Positions 35,032 to 43,448 of a DNA stretch of 64,000 nt are shown here, piece after piece. This stretch comes from Rossellomorea vietnamensis (GTDB lineage Bacteria > Bacillota > Bacilli > Bacillales > Bacillaceae_B). The notes under the pieces are model-generated. The model did no database searches. It saw only the letters and a program-made list of their open reading frames with translations, and was not told the DNA's origin. Numbering within the stretch: the stretch's first letter is position 1; each line of letters begins with the position of its first letter. A program made the translations under genes and the position numbers. The stretch lies in contig NZ_CP104558.1 of NCBI RefSeq assembly GCF_025398035.1, forward strand, positions 186,001 through 250,000, written 5' to 3'.

Positions 35032-35418
35032 TTAGTTCAGGTGGATGGCTTTCCGGGCCAGCTCATCAGCCGCTTTATTTTCCTTACTGGGTATCCATTT
35101 GACAAAGAAAAGGTTCAATTGCTTCGTCAAGCTTAATATATCTCCAAGCAATAATTTATATTGAGCATTACGTACAAACTCTTTCTCAATCGCATGAACG
35201 ACAGCTTGAGAATCACTTTTCAACCATACGGTATCTGTCTGCTTCTCCAAACAGATTTCGAGTGCTTTTTTGCAGGCGAGGAATTCTGCTTCATGATTGT
35301 CCATGATCCCTAAAGGAATCGAATATTTTTCCACTTTACCGTTGTATTTGATAAAAATACCGGCTCCGCTTGGGCCCGGATTCCCGGCACTTGCACCATC
35401 AATATAAACTTCTAACAA
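35032..35418 (-). CDS. ypdQ: YpdQ, RNase HI-like protein
   Basis: A 128-residue RNase H-fold protein. Four candidate catalytic acids are visible: Asp in VYIDGASAGNPG, Glu in NHEAEFLA, Asp in KSDSQAVV and Asp in NKAADELAR. It lacks the basic handle region of classic RNase HI. In B. subtilis, YpdQ and YpeP show little RNase H activity in my recollection, so the real substrate is uncertain. The start is TTG with GAGGTG about 7 bases upstream. Confidence 0.85.
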   Translation of the reverse strand: MLEVYIDGASAGNPGPSGAGIFIKYNGKVEKYSIPLGIMDNHEAEFLACKKALEICLEKQTDTVWLKSDSQAVVHAIEKEFVRNAQYKLLLGDILSLTKQLNLFFVKWIPSKENKAADELARKAIHLN

Positions 35419-35527
35419 TCGTATTCACCTCATACACATTCAGAATATAAATATAGTAGCATATTAAGAGGGAGGAAGGAGGATGCTTCATGGCATTTCA
35501 CTTCATACTCTTTATATTCATTGCAAA

Positions 35528-35555
35528 AGCCGGGTGAAAATGCATACACCCGGCT
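35528..35555 (-). terminator. Terminator after ypdP
   Basis: GCCGGGTG and CACCCGGC form a perfect stem downstream of the minus-strand ypdP; the minus strand then reads TTTTGC. Confidence 0.7.
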
Positions 35556-35559
35556 TCGG

Positions 35560-36240
35560 TCATCCTATATTCTTCGGAAATCGTTTTGCGATATAGCCAA
35601 ACGGGGTATCCATAAGGGAAATCACCCATTTGAGAAGATAAGTGGTAATGAAAATCTCGAACCAAACGTGCATCGGATATTCACCAAGGAAGGCGATGCT
35701 TGTGAAGACGAGTGTATCCAATAGTTGACTCACCATCGTACTCCCGTTATTGCGGATCCAAAATTGGGCATCTGTCGGGAACTTCTTCTTCAGATACGTA
35801 AAGATATACACGTCCGTAAATTGGCTTACAAGGTAAGCGGCAAGGCTGCCAAGTGCAATCCGCGGGATGATGCCAAAGATCGTCGCAAGGGATTCCTGGG
35901 CGAAATCGTCAGGATGTGGTTGAAATAAGAGCGCCAGTTGCATAATAATAGTCATGACGATCAACGTGAAGAAGCCAAGCCAAACCGCTTTCTGAGCCTC
36001 TTTTTTACCATACTTCTCGTTCAGGATATCCGTCACCAGAAAGGCGGTACCATACATGGCATTCCCGAGTGTCGCCGTCAGACCAAAAATTTCAATCGTC
36101 TTGACGACCTGAAGGTTTGCAAGTATGGTCGAGATCCCTATCCAGACAAAGAGACCGGTTCGTCCAAACATTCGATACATGACAAGTAAACATGAGAATG
36201 TAATGAGTACGAAAACCAGGCCAAACCATATATTAAACAT
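35560..36240 (-). CDS. ypdP: Queuosine precursor transporter (YhhQ/VUT family)
   Basis: A 226-residue membrane protein with about six segments, of the VUT/ECF-S-like family that imports queuosine precursors such as preQ0 or preQ1. Signatures are TATLGNAMYGTAFLVTDILNEKYGKKEA and the polar helix ALGSLAAYLVSQFTDVYIF, plus RNNGSTMVSQLLDTLVF. It corresponds to B. subtilis YpdP. GGAGG precedes the ATG. A good vegetative promoter is visible; no preQ1 riboswitch could be seen in the short leader. Confidence 0.92.
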   Translation of the reverse strand: MFNIWFGLVFVLITFSCLLVMYRMFGRTGLFVWIGISTILANLQVVKTIEIFGLTATLGNAMYGTAFLVTDILNEKYGKKEAQKAVWLGFFTLIVMTIIMQLALLFQPHPDDFAQESLATIFGIIPRIALGSLAAYLVSQFTDVYIFTYLKKKFPTDAQFWIRNNGSTMVSQLLDTLVFTSIAFLGEYPMHVWFEIFITTYLLKWVISLMDTPFGYIAKRFPKNIG

Positions 36241-36285
36241 AATAAGTCCTCCTATCGTTCATAAGTGAATGAAACAATAGTCCTC

Positions 36286-36314
36286 ATTATACAAAGAAAA
36301 ATGATTTTGAACAA
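36286..36314 (-). promoter_or_regulatory. Sigma-A-like promoter of ypdP
   Basis: On the minus strand TTGTTC (36309-36314) and TATAAT (36286-36291) are separated by 17 bp. Confidence 0.65.
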
Positions 36315-36343
36315 TAAAATGAAGAAAAGGGAGTGAAAGAAGA

Positions 36344-37000
36344 ATGAAAATGAAAATTAAATTTAAATATAAAAGCAAAACCGCTTCCGATATATGGTTT
36401 GAATCCGGTTTTTTCAAGCGGAAAGAAACATTGATTCATGTAGATGATCTGATGAAAACGGGAAGGGTCGTTGATCTTGAAATCATTGATGAAATGGGAA
36501 ACTCTTGGACAAGGAAAGAATACATCAAATTGAATCAGGAGTTAGAGAAGGAACCCGAAAACATCGTGGTGTTCTTTGATGGCGGGTTTGATAAGGAAAC
36601 GAACTATGCGGGTGCCGGAATCGTCATTTATTATGAAAAAGGCGGGGAATCTTTTCGGATTAGAAAAAATGCACTTCTCGAAGAAATCGAGAACAATAAT
36701 GAAGCTGAATACGCGGCATTGCATATAGCTCTCGGGCTGCTTGAAGAAATCGGGGTTAAAAATGTGCCCTGTACGATTAAAGGAGATTCTCAGGTGGCAA
36801 TGAAGCAGCTTGGGGGCGAGTGGCCTTGCTATGAAGAGGGGTTGAGCAGGTGGCTTGATCGAATTGAAGGATCAATCCAAAGGCTTGGGCTGAAACCCAA
36901 TCTGATCGTCCTGAACAGGAAAGACAACAAAGAAGCCGATAAGCTTGCCAACCAGGCACTTCAAGGCATTAAGGTACACAGTAATAAACGATTAGAATAA
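36344..37000 (+). CDS. ypeP: YpeP, RNase HI-like protein with N-terminal extension
   Basis: A 218-residue protein. Residues 1-70 form a basic, beta-rich extension (MKMKIKFKYKSKTASDIWF...), and the rest is an RNase H fold. Acidic positions lie in VFFDGGFDKETN, NNNEAEYAALHIAL, KGDSQVAMKQLGG and NKEADKLANQA. This is the second RNase H-like protein within 1.3 kb, as in B. subtilis (YpdQ and YpeP). Whether it degrades RNA-DNA hybrids is not decided by sequence. GGGAG lies before the ATG. Confidence 0.86.
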   Translation: MKMKIKFKYKSKTASDIWFESGFFKRKETLIHVDDLMKTGRVVDLEIIDEMGNSWTRKEYIKLNQELEKEPENIVVFFDGGFDKETNYAGAGIVIYYEKGGESFRIRKNALLEEIENNNEAEYAALHIALGLLEEIGVKNVPCTIKGDSQVAMKQLGGEWPCYEEGLSRWLDRIEGSIQRLGLKPNLIVLNRKDNKEADKLANQALQGIKVHSNKRLE

Positions 37001-37070
37001 TTCTGCTGTGTATTATATACTCTATTAATACAATGATTTGCTGTGCGTGAAAAAATCTAGGAGTGATCTC

Positions 37071-37268
37071 ATGAATCGAAAAGAAGTGGTGGATAAAGTG
37101 GATGAGCTTATAGACACCTACTGTAACGACTGCTTACTGAAAGCACACTTTCGCAAAGAGTATGGTAAAACGTATGCTCACCGCTTTTGTATAGAACAAT
37201 GCACCATCGGGGAACAAATCCGTCAATACGGAGAATATCTGAATAGGAACAACGCTTATCAAAAATAA
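37071..37268 (+). CDS. ypeQ: YpeQ, zinc-finger domain protein
   Basis: A 65-residue protein with the metal pattern CNDCLLKAHFRKE...HRFCIEQCTIGEQI, that is C-x2-C followed by H-x2-C-x3-C. This agrees with the small zinc-finger family to which YpeQ belongs. The ATG at 37071 follows AGGAGTG at good spacing. It is downstream of ypeP, as in B. subtilis, and ends in a hairpin shared with cspD. Confidence 0.85.
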   Translation: MNRKEVVDKVDELIDTYCNDCLLKAHFRKEYGKTYAHRFCIEQCTIGEQIRQYGEYLNRNNAYQK

Positions 37269-37298
37269 AGGGCAGCCATTTTAGGGGCTGCCCTTCAT
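37268..37298. terminator. Bidirectional terminator between ypeQ and cspD
   Basis: AAGGGCAGCC (37268-37277) pairs with GGCTGCCCTT (37286-37295) between two convergent genes. Confidence 0.75.
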
Positions 37299-37323
37299 CA
37301 TGTTGATCTATTGTTTTGTACGA

Positions 37324-37524
37324 TTATAATTTGACTACGTTTGCAGCTTGTGGTCCGCGATTTCCTTCAACAACATCGAAAGAAACTTCTTGACCTTCTT
37401 CTAATGATTTGAATCCTTCACCTTGAATCGCTGAGAAGTGAACGAATACGTCATCTCCACCTTCAACTTCGATGAATCCAAAACCTTTTTCATTGTTGAA
37501 CCATTTTACTTTACCATTTTGCAT
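37324..37524 (-). CDS. cspD: Cold shock protein CspD
   Basis: A 66-residue single-stranded RNA and DNA chaperone. The RNP1 and RNP2 motifs are intact (KGFGFIEV and VFVHFSAI), and the rest ([14 protein letters not shown]) is nearly identical to B. subtilis CspD. AGGAGG precedes the ATG. A strong sigma-A promoter about 120 bp upstream leaves a long 5' leader, typical of cold-shock genes. Confidence 0.95.
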   Translation of the reverse strand: MQNGKVKWFNNEKGFGFIEVEGGDDVFVHFSAIQGEGFKSLEEGQEVSFDVVEGNRGPQAANVVKL

Positions 37525-37645
37525 GTTAGAATCCTCCTAAATCGTTCAAGCACGGTTGTGCCTCTGGAAAATAGTTTTCACGAAATGAATGATGTTTATG
37601 GCAGATATATAAGCCATAATCATCGGTCACTTCAATGATGTCTTA

Positions 37646-37674
37646 ACTATACAATATGACGTTTTTCGAGTCAA
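37646..37674 (-). promoter_or_regulatory. Sigma-A promoter of cspD
   Basis: On the minus strand TTGACT (37669-37674), a 17-bp spacer and TATAGT (37646-37651) are near consensus. Transcription from about 37639 gives a leader of about 115 nt. Confidence 0.75.
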
Positions 37675-37821
37675 CATTCGTCCAATTTAGAAAGGAATCA
37701 GTTGACTGTGGAGAGATAAAGGTGAACGAGTGAGTGATTTGGCGTTCGGGGTCAGGGTTGTATTCATCCTGTAGTTATAGTAAACTTTTAATGATATTTA
37801 TGGGAATTTGGAGGGTAAAAA

Positions 37822-38238
37822 ATGCCTACACCAAGTATGGAAGATTATATAGAACAGATTTACATGTTAATTGAGAACAAAGGTTACGCCAGAGTTTCGG
37901 ATATAGCAGAAGCTTTATCTGTCCACCCCTCCTCAGTTACCAAAATGGTTCAGAAACTTGATAAGGATGATTATCTCATTTATGAGAAATACCGAGGTCT
38001 TGTTCTCACTCCAAAGGGAAATAAGGTAGGAAAGCGTTTAGTTTACAGACACGAGCTGTTGGAACAATTCCTTCGTGTTATTGGAGTGAAGGAAGAGCAT
38101 ATTTATGAAGATGTGGAAGGAATCGAACATCATTTAAGCTGGGATTCCATCGATCGCATTGGTGATCTCGTACAATTCTTCGAGGAAGAAAAGAGCCGGG
38201 TAGAAGGGCTGCGAACGATTCAAAACCGCAGTGAATAA
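37822..38238 (+). CDS. mntR: Manganese-dependent repressor MntR
   Basis: A DtxR-family repressor that shuts off manganese import when Mn(II) is bound. The 138-residue protein has the winged helix ([23 protein letters not shown]). Mn ligands are at the expected places: Asp8 and Glu11 in SMEDYIEQ, His in YRHELLEQ near 77, and the E-x2-E-H set in DVEGIEHH. No SH3 domain, as expected for MntR. GGAGGG precedes the ATG. A terminator follows. Confidence 0.96.
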   Translation: MPTPSMEDYIEQIYMLIENKGYARVSDIAEALSVHPSSVTKMVQKLDKDDYLIYEKYRGLVLTPKGNKVGKRLVYRHELLEQFLRVIGVKEEHIYEDVEGIEHHLSWDSIDRIGDLVQFFEEEKSRVEGLRTIQNRSE

Positions 38239-38285
38239 TGAATATATCCATTTACTAAAAACCGCGAAAAACATAAGACAAGGGT

Positions 38286-38320
38286 AAAGGACTTTCATTT
38301 CAAATGAAAGTCCTTTTTGG
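38286..38320. terminator. Bidirectional terminator after mntR
   Basis: A perfect 15-bp inverted repeat (38286-38300 and 38302-38316) between convergent genes, with a T-run. Confidence 0.85.
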
Positions 38321-38328
38321 ATGGGCGG

Positions 38329-38547
38329 TCAAAATATAGAAGGGTAGTCGTTAAAAGTTCCATCTTCGACTGACAGACTGGATAACTCAGATTCTCCCCA
38401 TTCATTCTCATTGAGTGTGACACCTTGAAGTAAACCTTCGGATGCTTCCAATACGGCTTTCCGGTAGGAAATGATACGGCCGGAAGAGGTTTGAAAGCTT
38501 ATAATATCTCCTTGATAATTCCGTTGTACCTTGGATATTTCTTCCAT
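38329..38547 (-). CDS. DUF3892-like small protein
   Basis: A 72-residue beta-rich protein starting MEEISKVQRNYQGDIISFQT, with SSGRIISYRKAVLEASEG and a polar end. The pattern of a short domain that repeats I-x-x-V and G-x-I-I-S resembles DUF3892, whose function is unknown. The ATG at 38547 has AAAAGGTG 6 bases upstream. It is monocistronic. Confidence 0.7.
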   Translation of the reverse strand: MEEISKVQRNYQGDIISFQTSSGRIISYRKAVLEASEGLLQGVTLNENEWGESELSSLSVEDGTFNDYPSIF

Positions 38548-38741
38548 ATATATCACCTTTTCTGTTCAGACTTTACTATTAGTATGAACAAATGAGAAAG
38601 AAAACATAATGGGAAGGGTAGGATTTATAAGTTTACATAATAATATTATGTTTATAAATAGATTCATTATGCTTTCATGCAGGAATTAAGGAGATAGACT
38701 GAGAATATAGAACAGTATAGAAAAAATATTGAGGTGTACAT

Positions 38742-39416
38742 ATGAAAAGTTCAGAATGGCATACAAGCGCCAAAACCCGTTGGGAAGATAATGCCGATCA
38801 TTGGCATTCAAAAAGCGTCGAAATGTGGACAACTGGAAGCAGAAAAGCCGTCATCCCTTTCTTTCATGAATACGCAGGGAAAGCAAGAACCGTTGCGGAT
38901 TTAGGGTGTGGCGACGGATATGGATCTTATCTGTTGTATGAAAAAGGATATTGGGTCACAGGAATGGACTTCTCAAGGAACATGATTGAACTTGCCAAGG
39001 AGCAGGAAAGGGACAATCTGTCCTTCGTACAAGGGGATCTGAATTCCCTTCCCTTCGACGGTGGTCAATTTGATGCTGTGATGGCGATCAATTCGGTAGA
39101 ATGGACAGAAAATCCTCTACACACATTGAATGAGATTGAACGGATAGTGAGGAAGGATGGATTTATTTGCATCGGATTATTGGGACCGACTGCTCATCCG
39201 AGGGAAAATGCCTATCCCCGCCTCCAAGGTAAAGAGGTCATCTGTAATACCATGATGCCGTGGGAATTGGAAAAGCTTGCCCAAGATAAAGGATGGAAAA
39301 CGGTCGGTGAAGACTATATCTACAAAAAGGGCGTGAAACCGACGCATACAGACAATCTCTCCAATGAATTAAAGCAGGCTTTGACGTTCACGACATTATT
39401 TATGTTTCAAAAATAA
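38742..39416 (+). CDS. Class I SAM-dependent methyltransferase
   Basis: A 224-residue methyltransferase of the UbiE/Methyltransf_11 type. Motif I is VADLGCGDGYGSYLL, motif II MDFSRNMIELAKEQ, and the post-II acid is in VQGDLNSLPFDGGQFDAVMAINSVEW. The substrate is unknown. GAGGTG lies just before the ATG. It is transcribed alone and ends at a hairpin. Confidence 0.88.
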   Translation: MKSSEWHTSAKTRWEDNADHWHSKSVEMWTTGSRKAVIPFFHEYAGKARTVADLGCGDGYGSYLLYEKGYWVTGMDFSRNMIELAKEQERDNLSFVQGDLNSLPFDGGQFDAVMAINSVEWTENPLHTLNEIERIVRKDGFICIGLLGPTAHPRENAYPRLQGKEVICNTMMPWELEKLAQDKGWKTVGEDYIYKKGVKPTHTDNLSNELKQALTFTTLFMFQK

Positions 39417-39454
39417 ACATGATCGATTCTCGTCCCGGGAGTCGATCATGTTTT
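39415..39454 (+). terminator. Terminator after the methyltransferase
   Basis: AAACATGATCGA-TTC pairs with GAGTCGATCATGTTT, followed by T. Confidence 0.75.
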
Positions 39455-39587
39455 ACTATCCGCCATCATTCCCGTCAGGGGAGAAGCTGGAAGAGCAAAA
39501 GTGTTCAATTATAGTGTAAAATAAAGATACAATAGAAATAGACAAGCCGCGATTACTTTAAAAATGAAGCTAAGAGGGTGAACTTCC

Positions 39588-41279
39588 ATGACTACAATAA
39601 AGAAAAAAGTATTATCGGATATCGAGATAGCTCAACAATCCACTTTACTGCCGATCGTGGACATTGCTAAAAAGATCGGCCTGACAGAAGATGACGTGGA
39701 GCTTTACGGTAAGTACAAAGGAAAGATATCCTTTGAATCGATACATAAACTGAAAGACCATTCAGAGGGGAAATTAATCCTCGTAACATCGATCAATCCA
39801 ACGCCTGCAGGTGAAGGGAAGTCGACAGTGACGGTGGGACTCGGGGATGCTTTGAACCGATTGAATAAAGAGACCATCATTGCCATGAGGGAGCCTTCCC
39901 TTGGGCCTACGATGGGGATCAAAGGGGGGGCGACAGGTGGCGGCTATTCACAAGTGCTTCCCATGGAGGACATCAACCTCCACTTCACTGGGGATATCCA
40001 TGCCATTTCCACAGCGAATAATGCCCTGGCTGCCTTAGTGGATAATCATATTCATCAAGGTAATGAATTGAATATCGATCAAAGAAGAGTGGTATGGAAA
40101 CGATCGATTGATATGAATGATCGTTCCCTTCGCCAGATCATCGTCGGTCTGGGCGGACCTGTACAGGGGGTTCCACGGGAAGACGGCTTTGATATCTCAG
40201 TTGCGTCTGAGATCATGGCTGTTCTCTGTCTATCTCAGAGTATCGGAGAATTAAGAAAAAGACTCGGTCAGATGGTTGTCGCATATAACCGGATAAAACA
40301 ACCCGTGACCGTTGAGGATCTCGGTGTGGAAGGGGCTCTGACGTTATTGCTGAAGGATGCACTAAAGCCTAACCTCGTCCAGACGATCGAGCATTCCCCT
40401 GCTCTTATCCACGGAGGTCCATTTGCCAATATAGCTCACGGCTGCAATAGTGTCATGGCGACGAAAACAGCTTTGAAGCTTGCTGATTATGTGGTGACAG
40501 AATCCGGGTTCGGGGCAGATTTAGGAGCCGAAAAATTTCTGAATATCAAGGCACGTGCTGCAGGTAAATCTCCAGATGCGGTTGTACTGGTTGCCACCAT
40601 CCGTGCGTTAAAAATGCATGGTGGCCAGTCGAAAGAGGACCTTCAAATAGAAAATCTTCCGGCCCTGGAAAAAGGATTGTCCAATCTGAAGAAGCATATG
40701 GAGACCCTGGAGCAATTCAATGTGCCATTTGTCATTGCCATCAACAAGTTCAGAGCAGACAGTGACCATGAAATTCATGCCTTGATCAAGTGGTGTGAAA
40801 ACCAGAATAAAAAGGTTTCATTAACGGATGTATGGGCTAAAGGCGGAGAAGGTGGTGTCGATTTAGCACAGAAGGTCTTAGAGGAGATCGAAGGGAATAA
40901 AAAGGAATTCTCCCCCCTTTATGAACTGTCAGATTCCCTGCAGGTGAAAATCGAAACCATAGCCAAAAAAGTATACGGGGCAAGTGGAGTGGAGTACACG
41001 GTCAAAGCGAGAAAGCAGTTGGAAGAGTTTGAAACACGTGGCTGGGGCGTTCTCCCGATCTGTATGGCCAAGACGCAGTACTCCCTTTCTGATGATCCGG
41101 CAAAACTCGGCCGTCCGGAGAATTTCACCATCACGATACGCGAACTGAAACCAAAGATCGGAGCAGGCTTCATCGTTGCGTTGACCGGTGAAGTCATGAC
41201 GATGCCCGGACTGCCGAAAAAACCGGCTGCCTTCGGAATGGATGTAGATGAAGACGGCAGGGCGATCGGACTGTTTTAA
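39588..41279 (+). CDS. fhs: Formate--tetrahydrofolate ligase
   Basis: Makes 10-formyl-THF from formate, THF and ATP, feeding purine and formyl-methionine synthesis. The 563-residue length is typical. The ATP loop is [15 protein letters not shown] near residue 74, with [39 protein letters not shown] substrate loop (39885-39990), and [20 protein letters not shown] lies before the ATG. No folate riboswitch is visible upstream. Nearby thyA and dfrA at 50 kb are also folate genes. Confidence 0.96.
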   Translation: MTTIKKKVLSDIEIAQQSTLLPIVDIAKKIGLTEDDVELYGKYKGKISFESIHKLKDHSEGKLILVTSINPTPAGEGKSTVTVGLGDALNRLNKETIIAMREPSLGPTMGIKGGATGGGYSQVLPMEDINLHFTGDIHAISTANNALAALVDNHIHQGNELNIDQRRVVWKRSIDMNDRSLRQIIVGLGGPVQGVPREDGFDISVASEIMAVLCLSQSIGELRKRLGQMVVAYNRIKQPVTVEDLGVEGALTLLLKDALKPNLVQTIEHSPALIHGGPFANIAHGCNSVMATKTALKLADYVVTESGFGADLGAEKFLNIKARAAGKSPDAVVLVATIRALKMHGGQSKEDLQIENLPALEKGLSNLKKHMETLEQFNVPFVIAINKFRADSDHEIHALIKWCENQNKKVSLTDVWAKGGEGGVDLAQKVLEEIEGNKKEFSPLYELSDSLQVKIETIAKKVYGASGVEYTVKARKQLEEFETRGWGVLPICMAKTQYSLSDDPAKLGRPENFTITIRELKPKIGAGFIVALTGEVMTMPGLPKKPAAFGMDVDEDGRAIGLF

Positions 41280-41306
41280 CGATGAAGAAGGGAAAGGAGG
41301 GCAAAG

Positions 41307-41804
41307 ATGTTTGATCCGACAGCATTTGATAACTTAAAGGTAATCTTTGAAGGAGCGGTCTACGATCTTGACTTGACAGGTGATATTCAGATACTTGATC
41401 GGAAGGATTTGTTTGATTTTGCTCATTATGAGCGGTGTTATCAAATCCATTATTCACTCCCATATGAAAAATCGCTTTCAATCGAGTTTCATCTGAAGGC
41501 GGATATGGGGCATTTCCTGGCAGAAAGAAAGATGATGACTGAAAAGAATACGGCTGGAGCGGACATTCTCATCGTCTATAAAGGTGATGAAAAACTTCAA
41601 CGTCAAATGGAGATCCTGGAAGAAGCCTGGGGGAAGGATAAACATTGGGAGTGGAAAGAAGTGAAGTCCTCCGTTAAACGAACCTCATACGATGGAATCT
41701 TAACCTTCAACCGGGTGATTACGGAAGAAATGGTGGATGATGTATTACAGATGATATCGTTCTCTGTAGACACACTGAAACAACTGAACCGAAAGGACTT
41801 CTAG
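41307..41804 (+). CDS. Conserved hypothetical protein, 165 residues
   Basis: A soluble, acidic alpha-beta protein starting MFDPTAFDNLKVIFEGAVYDLD. No catalytic motif, signal peptide or membrane segment is seen. The middle (FDFAHYERCYQIHYSLPYEKSLSIEF, 41418-41495) and the helical end (VDDVLQMISFSVDTLKQL) suggest a compact single domain. It starts 27 bp after fhs with AAAGGAGG, so it is probably cotranscribed with it. Function unknown. Confidence 0.78.
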   Translation: MFDPTAFDNLKVIFEGAVYDLDLTGDIQILDRKDLFDFAHYERCYQIHYSLPYEKSLSIEFHLKADMGHFLAERKMMTEKNTAGADILIVYKGDEKLQRQMEILEEAWGKDKHWEWKEVKSSVKRTSYDGILTFNRVITEEMVDDVLQMISFSVDTLKQLNRKDF

Positions 41805-41847
41805 TCCTAAGTTGATCTCATATAAATAGAAAAAAGGGGAATTTTTC

Positions 41848-42705
41848 ATGAGAATAGCATGGGTAACGGATAGTACTGCATTTGTTCCAAATCAATCGGA
41901 GAGTGGGAAAGAAGACATCTATGTCGTTCCGATGAGCATCCTGTTCGGGGAGAAGGAGTATATGGACGGCATTGACCTGTCCCCTGAAGAATTGTTCGCT
42001 AAGTTAAGGAACGAAAAGGTGGAAGTGAAAACCTCCCAGCCTTCAATCGGCAGGTTTAAGGAATTATTTGAACAACTGTCAAGGGACTATGACTATATCT
42101 TCTCCATCCATGTTTCGTCTCATTTCAGCGGTACCTTTTCGTCTGCTTATCAGGCTGCGGAACTACTGAAGGACACCACTCCAAATATTAGTTGCATCGA
42201 CTCGAAAATACTTTCCAACCCGTTGACAGAATTGATTCAGTACGGTAAACGTTTATCGGAGGAAGGTACAGATCCCCTTGGGATAAAAGAGGCGATTGAA
42301 GAAAGAATCAACTCTTGTGAGACGTATGTGATGGTAGGGAGCCTCGAGCAGCTGCATAAAAGCGGAAGGATGGGCGGCCTGTCATTCTTCCTGGGGAGCG
42401 TTCTGAAGATAAAGCCCATGCTTTCCATTGAAGATGGTAAGCTTAAAGTGGAAGACAAGGTAAGAAGCATAAAAAAAGGCTTAAGCAGCATGAGCCACCA
42501 GTTGAATCTGGCTCTTGCAAATAGGAGAATAGGGAAAGTATCTGTATTACACGGGTTAAATCAGGAGGATGCTTTGGAATGGATGGAACAGCTGAGACAA
42601 GCTTATCCTGAAATTGAATTCGGGGCCTATCCCCTTGGGGCAGTGATCGGCGTACATGCTGGTGAAAACACAATCGGTATAAGCTGGTTTTCAGAAAGTA
42701 AATGA
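41848..42705 (+). CDS. DegV family fatty-acid-binding protein (1)
   Basis: DegV proteins (FakB type) present a bound fatty acid to the kinase FakA. The 285-residue protein starts MRIAWVTDSTAF and has the family segments PMSILFGEKEYMDGIDLS, TSQPSIGRF, SIHVSSHFSGTFSSA with the TDST and SSxxSGT fatty-acid site, and LKIKPMLSIEDGKL. GGGG lies upstream of the ATG. A second DegV lies at 53799. Confidence 0.9.
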   Translation: MRIAWVTDSTAFVPNQSESGKEDIYVVPMSILFGEKEYMDGIDLSPEELFAKLRNEKVEVKTSQPSIGRFKELFEQLSRDYDYIFSIHVSSHFSGTFSSAYQAAELLKDTTPNISCIDSKILSNPLTELIQYGKRLSEEGTDPLGIKEAIEERINSCETYVMVGSLEQLHKSGRMGGLSFFLGSVLKIKPMLSIEDGKLKVEDKVRSIKKGLSSMSHQLNLALANRRIGKVSVLHGLNQEDALEWMEQLRQAYPEIEFGAYPLGAVIGVHAGENTIGISWFSESK

Positions 42706-42716
42706 AAAAACGAAAG

Positions 42717-42757
42717 AAGGAGTGATGTGTAGATTCAGGCATCCACTCCTTTTTATT
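42717..42757 (+). terminator. Terminator after degV (1)
   Basis: AAGGAGTG-ATG pairs with CATCCACTCCTT with one bulge, followed by TTTTTATT. Confidence 0.75.
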
Positions 42758-42803
42758 CTGAAAGTAGAACATCATTTGGTACAATGGAAGAGAAGGTGGA
42801 AAT

Positions 42804-43448
42804 GTGGAGCGTAAAGAGCTGGACCAAGTAATAGACTATTTAAAACAAGAGTACATAGGTGAATCAACCGGGCATGATTGGTATCATTTAGATCGGGTGA
42901 GAAAACAGGCACTTAGAATCGCGAGGGAAGAGCAGGTTTCCCATACTTATATCATTGAGCTTGCGGCACTGCTTCACGATGTGCCGGACGAGAAGTTCAC
43001 AGGCGAAGAAGAAGGAAAGAAAAAACTGGATGATATCCTAATGAATCTCACACTCAATGAAGATGATATGACGTTACTGAAATCGATCATCTATTCCATC
43101 TCGTATAAAGGTGGTCATGAAGCGGGATTGACTACGATCGAAGCGAAAATCGTCAGGGACGCCGATCGCCTTGATGCCATCGGGGCGATCGGCATCGCCA
43201 GGACATTTGCCTATGGGGGCAGGAAAGGCAGAGCGATGTATAATCCTGACTTTCAAGTGAGAGAACATATGACCATAGAGGAATACAGAAATGGGGATAG
43301 CTCCAGCATCCATCATTTTCACGAGAAATTACTGAAGTTGAAAGATTTAATGTGCACAGAGACCGGCAGGATGTTGGCAGAAGAACGCCATGAATTCTTG
43401 CTCCGGTTTCTAGAGCAATTCAATAAAGAATGGACTGGTCAAGAATGA
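42804..43448 (+). CDS. HD-domain phosphohydrolase
   Basis: A metal-dependent HD-superfamily phosphohydrolase of the YedJ type, 214 residues. The metal ligands are visible as H in TGHDWYHLDRVRKQA, HD in ALLHDVPDEKF and D in IVRDADRLDAIGAIG. The physiological substrate is unknown. The start is GTG with AAGGTGG upstream. The stop overlaps the next start (ATGA), so it is coupled to the ABC-F gene. Confidence 0.87.
   Translation: MERKELDQVIDYLKQEYIGESTGHDWYHLDRVRKQALRIAREEQVSHTYIIELAALLHDVPDEKFTGEEEGKKKLDDILMNLTLNEDDMTLLKSIIYSISYKGGHEAGLTTIEAKIVRDADRLDAIGAIGIARTFAYGGRKGRAMYNPDFQVREHMTIEEYRNGDSSSIHHFHEKLLKLKDLMCTETGRMLAEERHEFLLRFLEQFNKEWTGQE

Noticed and set aside
35482..35594. Short + strand frame with AGGAGGATG near 35480
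   Set aside because: It runs into the ypdP terminator and coding region with no recognisable product; the SD match is probably chance in a purine-rich stretch.
36241..36343. preQ1 riboswitch upstream of ypdP
   Set aside because: The promoter gives a leader of only about 40 nt, and no preQ1-I or preQ1-II core was recognisable.
39455..39587. Tetrahydrofolate or purine riboswitch upstream of fhs
   Set aside because: No conserved aptamer core or terminator structure was seen in the 130 bases before the start.
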